From positions 18,717,715 to 18,781,714 of the forward strand of contig NC_069136.1 of assembly GCF_026914265.1 (NCBI RefSeq): a stretch of DNA of 64,000 bases. Reading direction: 5' to 3'. Under the pieces are notes generated by a model. The model ran no database searches. It saw only the letters and a program-made list of their open reading frames with translations, and was not told where the DNA came from. Numbering within the stretch: position 1 is the stretch's first letter; each line of letters starts with the position of its first letter. Of this stretch, positions 1-10,700 are shown in pieces. The stretch is from Mya arenaria. Taxonomy: Eukaryota > Mollusca > Bivalvia > Myida > Myidae. The position numbers were made by a program, and so were the translations under genes.

Positions 1-159
1 AAATAAAAAAATCTTATAATTCCGAACTAAAACGTAAATTGTTATTGTGGGGGGAACTAGTATTCATTATTAGTATTCACAACTGAAAAATCTTCATGAT
101 ATATGTATCATAATGTTTAGCTCCTTTATGCCGGACTGCCACTATACAATATTTACACC

Positions 160-735
160 TCAACTTCCATTCCTTAAATGAACTGCCTTTCGGCAATTGC
201 GTTCATCAATCAACATCTTCGGCTATGTTCGGATCGTAATTCATTGCATAACAATTATACATCAAAACTATTGATCTTCTTATTGTTTGTATTGTGTCAG
301 CAGGTCCCGTAAAATATAAATCAACATTTTTAAAGTGTTACTTTATTATATTTTAATTATATTGTTGCCAGAAGTGTTTCAATATTACGTTTTAAAGTGA
401 CTTCAAGTGGTTGATCTTTTCCCGCGTTATTGTGTCGTCATTTGAAAAAAAAAGTTTCCGGTTACAGTCGGGTCGTTCTATTAACAGAATGTGTAAGAAC
501 GGATTACTGAAAGGTTTTCTTAAATGAGATGAAGTATTTTTTTAACAATTATTGAATGAACTATTGGTGTAAATATAAGGAATGAATTGCGGGGTTGATG
601 TCATTATCGGGGATATGAACGCAATTGGATTGGTCAAAGTACGCGTGGAGTCCTTCGGACTCCACATACATTGGCCCACCCAATTGCGTTCATACCCCGA
701 TAATGACATCAACCCCGCAATTCATTCCTTAATTA
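160..735 (+). repeat. Dispersed foldback-type repeat, copy A
   Basis: This stretch of about 575 bp recurs, reverse-complemented, at about 33714-34362. Shared landmarks are an AACTGCCTTTCGGCAATTGC-like segment near one end, a TTTTACGGGACCTGCTGACA-like segment in the middle, and a terminal hairpin. The two copies differ by scattered substitutions and indels, so they are old relatives rather than a recent duplication. No coding capacity is seen; the open frame at 582-875 simply reads through the hairpin. Family unknown; most likely a non-autonomous DNA element. Confidence 0.7.
579..728. repeat. Long near-perfect palindrome (hairpin end of copy A)
   Basis: The left arm begins GGAATGAATTGCGGGGTTGA and the right arm ends with its reverse complement (TCAACCCCGCAATTCATTCC). 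The centre is GGAGTCCTTCGGACTCC, itself a tight hairpin. The arms are about 65-70 nt each with few mismatches. Such a structure can fold on either strand and is typical of foldback transposon ends. Confidence 0.8.
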
Positions 736-936
736 CGCAACTATATGTTTTCTTTGATAATGCCGCCTTACATGTATATAAGTACTGTTTATTTTTCCTC
801 ATGCGGGATTTTTGCCAAATGGTTGTTGTGCCAAATTTAGCGTGGTTTAAAATTCGCGACAGCATCATTTATTAAAGACAAACATCGGTATACAAGTGTT
901 TCGCCTTGTTTAAAACCCTCGTTTTTGCAAATATTT

Positions 937-1316
937 TTAAAGATGCGCTCTTACTCCCAAATAAGATTTACCAAAATTTATACAATTGTTTAGATATACC
1001 AGAACGGATGAATAAATGTTGAAAACAATGGTTCTTATGAAAGATTCCGAGTTTAATTTGAAAGAAAGGTGCATAAAACGCGGTATCTCTACCTTATGAG
1101 ACGATAGTAGAACACTGTAAATCTTTTAGCATACCCCAATCATTTAATATTTTTGGGGTTTTGCCTTTTAAATACACAGCTACAATCATGTTATCAGTAT
1201 TAAATCAATATTTTTCATAAATGCATTTTTGTAAGTAGTTAAAGGTTTATCACTAAAAACCTATGTTTGTTATACATGTGTATATGTATTGATTTTGCTT
1301 AAGAGTGACACTTTAA
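937..1316. mobile_element. TTAA-bounded MITE, divergent member of the GCACTCTCAC family
   Basis: It is bounded by TTAA on both sides. The left end reads TTAAAGATGCGCTCTTACTC and the right end AAGAGTGACACTTTAA, an inverted pair. It is closest to the copy at 17270-17651 and more distantly related to the copies at 27378, 31571, 55975 and 58839. TTAA flanks suggest piggyBac-type mobilisation (inference). No ORF. Confidence 0.7.
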
Positions 1317-1454
1317 CAAATTGTAATAATTCGTAACTGAATCCTTATTTTCTTTAACACACAGTAAGCTCGCAGAGTTGGGAGTGAATATCGTTTATTT
1401 CTATAAATGTAGAAAAAAGTATTGACAATACTGTTTAACTTTATGGGCTAACCG

Positions 1455-1657
1455 CTATGTACAATGAATGTTGAGTTTTTCCGATGATATTTCTGATGTT
1501 GCGAATGGTGGTGATGATGTTGTTGTTGACAGTGACAAAGAAGCCGTTCTTTCACTATTCAGTTGGATCGATCCCAGAAAGGAATGTTCAACAGAGATGA
1601 TGTTGTAGCTGTTGTTGTTGTTGTTGTTGTAGTTGTCGACAGTGATAGAGAATGCCA
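1455..1657 (-). other. Thr-rich repeat remnant downstream of the membrane-protein stop codon
   Basis: Beyond the TGA of the 292-aa gene, the same frame stays open for about 32 codons and again reads as Ser/Thr-rich sequence (a run of nine Thr followed by an Ala-Thr-Thr stretch) before a second TGA at 1559-1561. A further copy of the Thr-coding module then appears in another frame. This is the decaying continuation of the tandem module inside the gene; either it is 3'UTR or it was coding before the stop arose. (ACA/ACT)n slippage is visible. Confidence 0.6.
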
Positions 1658-2536
1658 TCATTCAGTGGTAGTTGTTGACTTAGAAGAGGTGCTTTGTGAG
1701 GACAAGGTTGACGGTATTGGAGAGCTCGTAGTTTCTGATGAAACACTGACCTGCCTTGTTGACGACGGGACTAGAGGTGTCGTTGTTGTAGCTGTTGTTG
1801 TAGTTGTTGAAAGTAACGAAGCTGTTGTTGTAGTTGTTGACAGTAACGAAGAAGGCGTTATTTTATTAGTAGTTGTTGACTTAGAAATACCTTGTGAGAA
1901 CGAGCTGGACAGTATTGGAGAGTTCGTTGATTCTGGTAAAACAATGACTTGTCTTGTTGACGACTGGACTAGAGGTGAAGTGACAACGTCGTCTTTATCG
2001 CCGCTGTTGTCACCTAATTCACACACAACTGTATCCTGTTTAAGTTTATCTATTGTAAGCCACATAACACTACAAACAGCAAAGCCAAAAATAAATCCTA
2101 CCAGTATGCTGAAGCAAAGTACCGAGTTTTTGTGGCACTTAAATGTTTTTCCATTCCGACGAACCGTTGAACGTGTAGGTAATTCTACTTCTTCCTTCGT
2201 TATGACGTCATTCTTGTCAGGTTTTGACGTTTCAATGCCATCGTCAAGGCAAGGTCTAATATAACGGGTGTATTTTGGGCTTGGGTGACTAGGTTCAAGG
2301 TAATGCTGGTCCCCGGTGGTCGATATTACATCATACTCTCGCGAATCCGTTTCATTGGCTGCTGGCATTGGTACGTTTTTTGCCGGTGAAGCGTTACCGT
2401 CTAATCCATACGTTCCGTTTGACATCATGGTCCCGTCACAATGTACGCTTAATGTTGACGTTGCCGGTTGAATTACGTCAAATTCTTTATTTTCAGCACT
2501 CCTTATTCGATAATCCCCCATGTGTAAATAGCTCAT
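1658..2536 (-). CDS. Type II single-pass membrane protein with mucin-like Thr-rich ectodomain (unnamed)
   Basis: I do not recognise a named family. The 292-residue ORF begins at an ATG preceded by stops and no visible splice acceptor, so it looks intronless. Residues 1-137 are hydrophilic and contain two related motifs, EFDVI (18-22) and EYDVI (67-71), that resemble Tyr signalling or sorting motifs. A basic stretch (TRSTVRRNGK) precedes one hydrophobic segment at about 138-161; acidic residues follow it. By the positive-inside rule the N-terminus is cytoplasmic. The C-terminal 120 residues are Ser/Thr-rich, with two copies of a module (PLV.SSTRQV...SKSTTT at about 188-223 and 254-290), suggesting an O-glycosylated stalk outside the cell. 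The second module is cut by the stop codon. It may be a real short surface protein or a truncated allele of a longer mucin-like one. Confidence 0.6.
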   Translation of the reverse strand: MSYLHMGDYRIRSAENKEFDVIQPATSTLSVHCDGTMMSNGTYGLDGNASPAKNVPMPAANETDSREYDVISTTGDQHYLEPSHPSPKYTRYIRPCLDDGIETSKPDKNDVITKEEVELPTRSTVRRNGKTFKCHKNSVLCFSILVGFIFGFAVCSVMWLTIDKLKQDTVVCELGDNSGDKDDVVTSPLVQSSTRQVIVLPESTNSPILSSSFSQGISKSTTTNKITPSSLLSTTTTTASLLSTTTTTATTTTPLVPSSTRQVSVSSETTSSPIPSTLSSQSTSSKSTTTTE

Positions 2537-2864
2537 ATCCTCGACATTTGCCGAATTTTGTGGATTTATTTTATTTCCTTAAGCAATGGAACTTATTTGA
2601 ATACAATCCCAAAACAAATTGTTAAGTTTCAATAAAACAGTTTTCCAAATGTTTCTATGTGCCGCTCGTTTTATCTGCCAACTGCCTGGAAGTCTCTTAC
2701 TTTCCCTATTGCTGTCAAAATATTCCTGGTTTCGGACAGACATGTATATTTGTTATCAAACAAAGCTTTAAAGAAAGAAAGTGATTACAAGGAAGTTGAG
2801 CATCGCCTGAACAGAATACTTTACGTGAAAGGGTATTTATTTGTACATGTATGCACGTGAATTA

Positions 2865-3660
2865 AGCTGCGTGGTAGCATAGCCCCGTAACGCAAGAGGG
2901 CTGTCGGTGTGGAGTTAGCCGCCTGATGGCGCTAAAATAGAACTTTTGGCGAGAAGTTAGCGGCCTGGCGGCGTAAAGAGAGACCTAAAGGCGTAGAGTT
3001 AAGGGCCAGGCGGCGTTGAGTTAGCTGCCTGGCGGCGTTGAGTTAGCGATCTGGCGGCGTAAAGCGACAACTAGCGGCGTGGAGTTAGCGGCATGATGGC
3101 ATATAGAGAGACATGGCTGCGTGGAGTTAGCGACCTGGCGGTGTGAACAGAGGCCTGGCCGCGTGAAGTTAGCGGCATGGCGGCGTACAGAGAGACCAAG
3201 CGGCGTGAAGTTAGCGGCATGGCGGCGTTAAAAGAAACCAAGCGGCGTGAAGTGAGCGGTATGGTGGCGTTAAGAGAGACATAGCGGCGTAGAGTAAAGG
3301 GCCAGGCGGCGTATAGGGTACCAAGCGGGTTGGAGTTAGCGGCCTGGCGGCATAAGGCGACATCTAGCCTCGTGGAGTTAGCGGCCTGGCGGCGTGGGGT
3401 TAGCGGCCTGGCAGCGTAAAGAGCGACATAGCGGCGTGGAGTTAGCGGCATGGTGGCGTCCAGAGAGACATGGAGCTAGCAGCCTGCGTAAATAGAAACC
3501 AAGCGGCGTTGAGTTAGCGAACGGACGGCGTAGAGACCAAGCGGCGTGGTGTCAGCCAAGCCTCTGTGGTGTCAGCGGCTTGGTAGTGTAGAGACCAAGC
3601 GGCATGAAGTTAGCGACCTGGTGGCGTAGAAAATTTGCCGCGTGAAGTTAGCAGCCCAAG
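2865..3660. repeat. GC-rich minisatellite (GGCGT..AGTTAGCGGCCTGGC)
   Basis: Imperfect tandem units of roughly 30-40 bp built around GGCGTGGAGTTAGCGGCCTG run for about 800 bp. Composition is far more GC-rich than the surroundings. An open frame of 126 codons on the minus strand (3071-3451) is only the repeat read through and is not called as a gene. Confidence 0.8.
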
Positions 3661-5379
3661 CAGTCTAATTTTGTTATATACTGTAGCAATTTTATTAATA
3701 GTTTCATTGAATAGTCTTTGCTGTTTGCGCATGGAACGTGTCATGATAAAAAACCTCTATACTTCAAAAAAATAGTTGCGTTTACTTTGAATACATGGCC
3801 AAATACAGGTCTTGACTATCTGAATAAAGCATTTGCCATTGCATTTTACGTTTTGTGAATTTGGACTTGAGTAACAAGCAAACACATGAGGGAGCATATT
3901 TCTATTTTATTAAGTTTTCAATTGCTTGAAAATAACAAAATTATCACATTCAGCTGAATAAATCAAGTGAATCTCCAGTAAGCAACGTTCTTAATTTATA
4001 GCGATGGATGGCATTAAATAATGCATGAAAAAAATACTGCAATAAAATAAGATGTTTTTACCTTTCCTTAAATAAAAAAATCATCAAGATCCCTAATTCA
4101 CTATTTTACTTGTTTGAACACTTTAAACATAAAAAAAATTATTTTGCACGTTTTGAATGAAAAAAAATGAATGATTTTGTACCCTTTAAAAATGAATGAT
4201 TTTGAACCATTCGAAAAAAATGAATTTTTTTTAAATGCTTTTATAGAAAATTTTTTTTTTGAAACTTTTAAAAATAAAAAAATATAATTTTGATCCATTT
4301 AAAGGAAAATATTCCACTTTATTTAAAACAAGATTAAATGGTTTTGCAATAAAGAAAAAGGATTCATATGTAGGTGATGTCCCATTGTCTTGCATATTGT
4401 TAGAATATAGGATTTTTAAATAAAAATATCATCTTACACAAAAAAACACAACAGAAAACATAGTACATAGAAAACATCTTTTTTTCAAACCCCTTTGATA
4501 GAAAAATCATAGACTTGTTATTGTGCATTAATTAAATACTACCATGTATGTGTTAACTTGTACTATATGCTTACAATAAGAGATTAAACAACAACATTGA
4601 CCATGTGATGTGAATATTTCTCTTTCATTCATTCCTCACCCATAAACATACATGAATAAGAGAAAATGCATTCTCACTCATCAGAGGATTGTACGCATAA
4701 ATGTACGCATAGCATCATCACCCTGGTGTGCAAGAATGCAATAAATTCAAGACATAAATTGTTAATAGTGTGGAGATAACTAGTGTTTGTTATGACAAAG
4801 GAACCACCATAATATAAATTATCATAACTGTAGGTCCAATGAAATGAAAGATTCACCGGTAATGTTATAACCCTTAGCATTCCCACTGGCAATCGCCATT
4901 GCTGCAAATTGTAAGCGGCGGCATATTTTAAATACTGGCCATTTTCTTGGAGACATTTGAAATTTTTCAAAATATTCATTTTTTTCAATTACATAAGCAG
5001 CAATGAGTTTCTCCATTATCATTTTTCAGTGATATAAGCAGCTCTATTAATATGACCATGTGTGGAAAATGCACATGGACTTTTTAAACAGTAGTAGTTA
5101 ATTATACAGGGTGACCATAATCCGAGGTTAAGCTTCACATCAAGTGCATATCATTATAGTACTGTTACTACTTTTTTGTTCTCTAATGCAGCCTTAACAA
5201 TAAAGACCATTATAGACCTTTTCACAGATACTGAAAAATGATACTAGACAAAAAACACTACAAAGAACAACTGTAAATGGATATTTTGAGTTGCGATTTT
5301 ATTGTTTTGTCAAGGTGAAACTATGCCCTAGTATGGCAACAGGAGTTATCTGTGGAAGGACTCAACATTAAACAAGTTT
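3661..5379. other. AT-rich stretch with no supported feature
   Basis: Low-complexity A/T-rich DNA, including an A/T homopolymer-rich block at 4080-4320. The open frames here are short, lack conserved-looking sequence and have no splice pattern. I see nothing that I can support. Confidence 0.5.
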
Positions 5380-6050
5380 TAAAATCTGTCCATACAAGGG
5401 AAAGTTACAGCCCGGACAAGCCAACCTATACTCTATGTACTTATATGCAGCATTCCATTGTGAATAAACACTAAGTGTGACCTTGACCTTAGAGTTGGGA
5501 CACGGGTCTGGCATGCAACACGTCATCTTGGTATGTCGAACACATGTGGCAAGTTATTTTAAAATATGTCCATACAAGGGAAAGTTACAGCCCGGACACG
5601 ACAACCTATACTCTATGTCCTTATATGCAGCATTCCATTGTGAATAAACACCTAAGTGTGACCTTGACCTTAGAGGTAGGGACATGGGTCTTGCACGCGA
5701 CACGTCGTCTTGGAATGTCGTACACATGTAGCAAGTTATTTTAAAATATGTCCATACAAGGGAAAGTTACAGCCCGAACAAGACAACCTATACTCGATGT
5801 ACTTATATGCAGCATTCCATTGTGAAAAAACACTAAGTGTGACCTTGACCTTAGAGGTAAGGACACTGGTCTTGCACGCGACACGTCGTCTTGGTATGTC
5901 ATACACATGTGGCAAGTTATTTTAAAATCTGTCCATACAAGAGAAAGTTACAGCCTGGACATGAGTTATTGAGCCGGACACATGGACAGACAGACAGACG
6001 GGCAGACGGACGGTGTGATTTTAATATGCCCACCTTCGGGGGCATAAATA
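5380..6050 (+). repeat. About 181-bp tandem repeat ending in a GACAGACAGACGG tail
   Basis: Units start near 5380, 5560, 5740 and 5922 with TCCATACAAGGGAAAGTTAC. Each carries GTGACCTTGACCTTAGAG. The array closes with (GACA)n and a GCCCACCTTCGGGGGCATAAAT tail, similar in plan to the end of the larger element at 17745-19993. The two look like related dispersed elements with expanded internal satellites. Confidence 0.8.
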
Positions 6051-6233
6051 TGTGATATCTATAATATTCAGATTCTAGGCTTAAAATCGTACCCGGTTAA
6101 AGCACAAACAAATGTGAACAGGGGACTACATAACAACAAAACTTTGCAAACATTTAAAAAGAAGTTCATATTTACATATTAACAACAATGCTGTATGAAA
6201 AGCACCTTCCAAGACAGTTAGTACATACCCGCG

Positions 6234-6694
6234 TTAAAGGGGCTAGACACCAGATGGTCCCAAAATCAGCAAATACATTATTTCCACAAAACAAGCCTAG
6301 AATTGTCAATACAAGCTAGTATGTAGCACATAATACATCAATTTATATGATTTAAATAACATTTTTCGCTGTCTCAGCTGAGTTTATCTGTTTAAAAATA
6401 GCACATAATGGTTTCCCAGTTTATAGTGTGCATTTAGCATGTGATTCATACAGATACATATCAAGTCGGTATTTTTAAATTAACTGAGATTTTATTTTAC
6501 ATAGAGCAGCCCAGTTAATTTCGAATTTGAATAATACACAAAAACTGTGAAAAGATATACATGTGACATACATCAGTCAGTAAGATCATTAAGTAAGATT
6601 CAATCCGTTGTACACAACGATATCAATTTTATATAAATTTTTGACAATTTTCTTTATTTCTTGAAATTGTTTCATCTGGTGTCTAGTCCCTTAA
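6234..6694. mobile_element. TTAA-bounded MITE with CTAGACACCAGATG inverted ends
   Basis: The left end is TTAAAGGGGCTAGACACCAG and the right end CTGGTGTCTAGTCCCTTAA, inverted to each other and bounded by TTAA. It is 461 bp and non-coding. TTAA flanks fit a piggyBac-type target duplication (inference). Confidence 0.75.
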
Positions 6695-6794
6695 AAGATT
6701 TATATACTATCAAATAATAAAATATGCAAATAAAAACACATTGAGAGAATTAGCTCATCTTAGATTTAGTTTCTACTGATTTCTATTAGCTTGG

Positions 6795-6935
6795 TTGTTA
6801 AACAAGGGGACAGCTTTTAGAACAACATTTGGCAGAAACCAGTACTGGTGGCGCTTTTGAAAGGCCAAGAGAAAGTACAACCTGGTGGGGCTTGAATCCA
6901 AAACCTCTTAGGTGAAAGACGGACACCTACACAAG
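6795..6935 (-). mobile_element. Truncated tRNA-derived SINE
   Basis: On the minus strand it has a B-box-like segment in GGTTTTGGATTCAAGCCCCA, followed by text related to the better copies at 60010-60175 and 58800-59270 (ACCAGTACTGG). The A-box side is degraded. Confidence 0.5.
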
Positions 6936-7737
6936 TTAAAAAATTGTGTTGTTAAAAAATAATACAAAGGCATTAAAACTTTAAAAAATGTAGTTTAATG
7001 TCTTAAAATGTTTACTTCAGTTATTGTTGCGATTCTTTACCGTGCCAAATTTGCATGGTTTAAAATTTACCATGTCAGAATCTTGTCTATGACAAACATT
7101 GTTTTATCCATATTTTGCCTCAATTGAATTTAAACCATTCCTTTCAATCAAATAATCTTCACACAGTTCTGTTCAATCTAAATGAAATATAGAAAGCAAT
7201 TAATGTATCTCCGTCGGCATATGTACATACCTTAAAGCAGCAGAATACACTTTGTTAAATAATATAACTACCGGTAAGTCCGGTATACACGAAAGCTGAC
7301 CTCAATGTATGTTAACATCATTAGAACAACATTCCACTGTTTCTGGTGAGCATCACAAAGGATCAGTTAATCAAGCACTGTCTCAAAGCAGTAAGTTTAT
7401 ACTCATTTAAGCTGGATTGTGATGACATCTGTAAGCTGATTTGTAATATGAATCTGTCTCAAGTCCCGCTTCCTTGGTAGAAGAGTAGAAAACGGTACTG
7501 GTGTCCTTTTTCCCAATCATTCGATTGAATTATAAAAGAATTGTCAACCCACGCACTGATCCAAATAAATAGGAGACCATTGTCCATAAACACTGGCAAA
7601 TGCAATAGTCTGTGGTAGGATATCCAATTCATGGCTACCCAATTTTGTGATGACCAGTGTCCAAAGACATTGGTCACAGCCATGGTCAGTTAAATGATGT
7701 CTATATAATGGCTATTATTTGCTGGTTATTGCACAGG

Positions 7738-10700
7738 TCATCCCACAAGTTCAAAACCATCGTCACTATCACAGGCAGACTTTTCTACAAGATCATACTC
7801 TGAAAAACACAAAGAAGAAGGTGTATTTTATCATTATAATTTTTTAATTACACATAACAGTATACATTTCAAATACTTATCATTCAAACAAAGACAGGCA
7901 CACACACACACACACACACACCACACACTCCGACTTCTGGCGAGACACACTGACTAACTAACAGACAGGCCAACAGGCAGAAAGGCAGTGAAAAATAAAG
8001 TATGGGCAACAAAATGACATTTAACAGATTTAACATAAGTCCAAACATAAAAAAGTATTCAATGAATTTATATGTCTTTTAACATGAAATCCTGACTGTT
8101 TGAAATGGAAAAGTTGCTAACCATTTATAGCAGATTTTAAAAGTTTTATGACAATAACCCAGTACTGCACAAACCAAGCCCCCTTACCTCGTGTATTTGG
8201 TGGAGGCCCCGTTGTATAGGGTTCATATGGAGGCCAGTGTAGGGGCCTCTCTTTGTGAAGCTCAAACATGGCTGAAGTGCGCCGACACGTCACAAACTTC
8301 TGCAGGCTTGAACACAGGTCATCAAAATCCGCCTCAGTACCACAGTAAAACCCCTGTAATAGTGTTGTCAATGATATTTATAGAGTGTAATTTCAAAATA
8401 GCTCAATAATAATACACATGAAGTCCTTGTATTTTAAGATTTAAGAAATACAGCTTTGTGGGTTACTAAAATAATATCATGAAACTTGATGTTCAAAAGG
8501 AAAAGAGTTGTTGATGGGTCAAGGTTTTATAAACTGTGAGCTTAAAATGTCACAACTTATTAATTAAATACCAATACTATTTTGACTAAATGAACACATT
8601 AATAACAATGCTATTGAGACCTAATGAACACTTTAATGTCAACACTATTGAGACATGAACCATACCAGTGCTTTTGAGACCTAATTAACACTTTAATACC
8701 AATGCTATTGAGACATGAACCATACCAGTGCTATTGAGACCTAATGAACACTTTAATGTCAATACTATTGAGACATGAAACATAGCAGTGCTTTTGAGAC
8801 CTAATTAACACTTTAATACCAATGCTATTGAGACATGAACCATACCAGTGCTATTGAGACCTAATGAACTCTTTAATGTCAACACTATTGAGACATGAAC
8901 CATAGCAGTGCTTTTGAGACCTAATTAACACTTTAATGTCAACACTATTGAGACATGAACCATACCAGTGCTATTGAGACCTAATGAACACTTTAATGTC
9001 AACACTATTGAGACATGAACCATACCAGTGCTATTGAGACCTAATGAACACTTTAATGTCAACACTATTGAGACATGAACCATACCAGTGCTATTGAGAC
9101 CTAATGAACACTTTAATGTCAACACTATTGAGACATGAACCATACCAGTGCTATTGAGACCTAATGAACACTTTATTTCCAATACTATTGAGACCTAATG
9201 AACATACTTATACCATTACTATTGAGATTAAATAAACATATTAAATCAAATATTGAAACCTAATGTATCATGTTTGCATTGTCCTAAAAAGGTTATGGCT
9301 ATTAGAAAAGGGAGATGGAGACTTACAAGTGCTATGGACGGGTCCAGCTCCAGAATCTTCATACGAGATGCGTACTGACAGTGGTAGGACTCGTCTGTTG
9401 ACCCTGGTTCAGTCACGTCCACTACAGGCTGGGTCGTGTGCGGGTCAAGGTATACCAACTCTTCACCTGGGTGAGTGGACGACAGTGTTGATAGAAGTTT
9501 CATAATTTACATAATTTACACCCTTATTTAATATACAGTTTTTTTAGAAATCAGAATATGATGTCAACAAGTGCTCAGTGAAACCAATGCCAATCATGAA
9601 TGATGGTCTGTTTTTCCAGTCAAAAAAAGGGCATTACTAAACAGTCATTAAAGCTAGAGTTATAGGCCTTGTTATACATATGAATGTTGTGAATGGCAAC
9701 ATGTGTACCAAGTTTTATATGCATACCTTGAACAGGACGACAACAAGGCTATAACAATACAAGAACATGAAACTTTTCTCCCCTTAAAATGAACAAGCTA
9801 AAATTGACATTATGACATAATATGCAATGGTATTACACATGTCTACCCTAGTGCAATAACTCCATAACTGCTTTAAAGCTGCTTAAATTGGAAACAATTT
9901 AAATGTTTTGGCCTTACCAACATATCCTACGAACCAGTGGGCGTGGTTTGGTTTCCCTCCAATCATTCCAACACTCTGTTTCAGGTTTAGACATTTCTGT
10001 AATTTATAATTAGCATTCATTTGCCACAACTCATGGTTCAATTTTTTAAACAACAGTCTTTTAACTTTTGGCTTTGTTAACATGATATCAAGGCCATTTC
10101 ATTAAAATAGCAAAGTATTTAAATATATATATATATACAGTAAAAAGTTGCAGGGATAATTCTAGTAAGCGATTTCCGCAATTTCTCGCATAAAAATCAC
10201 TCAAATCGCATCCAAATCATATAAATGCGAGATATTCTCGCGCTTGATCGCAGTTTGTGTATTTTGTGTCTTTTCCCTTCTGTTGTTTTACAAAATAAAG
10301 CATTGTAATCGCTTTTTGTTTATATTAATTGAATTACGGACGAATTGCCTCCCCTTCATTGAACGCATTTGTGTTATCGAATGTTTTAATCGATATCGTC
10401 CACGCACTTGTTTTCAAGCGTTTTTGCGACCCGGAATAATTTTGTTTACACGAGTTACCACTGCATTTTAAAGGCGTCTACAATATCGGAAGCGTCAAAA
10501 TGTCAAATCAGAAAACATTGTTTGCATTCCTTGAAAAAGTCTCTGGACCAAAATAAAATACCAGCTTCAGATGAAAACAAAAATGGCTAAATCCTATTTT
10601 TTGCTCAAGTATGATGAGTATGAATGTTCATGATGTCGGAACTGTTAACAAGTGTTTTCTTCTAGTCAAACAAATCTATATATCTATATATTGTAAATTT

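Noticed and set aside
1563..2264. 233-codon Val-rich frame on the plus strand
   Set aside because: It is the antisense shadow of the Thr-codon repeats in the 1658-2536 membrane-protein gene.
3071..3451. 126-codon Arg/Pro/Leu-rich frame on the minus strand
   Set aside because: It reads through a GC-rich minisatellite; composition and repetition explain it entirely.
7459..7683. 74-codon frame just downstream of ATG4
   Set aside because: It follows the ATG4 stop codon on the same strand and has no recognisable feature; most likely 3'UTR or flank.
8925..9182. 85-codon repeat frame
   Set aside because: It is a reading of the 60-bp intronic array in ATG4.
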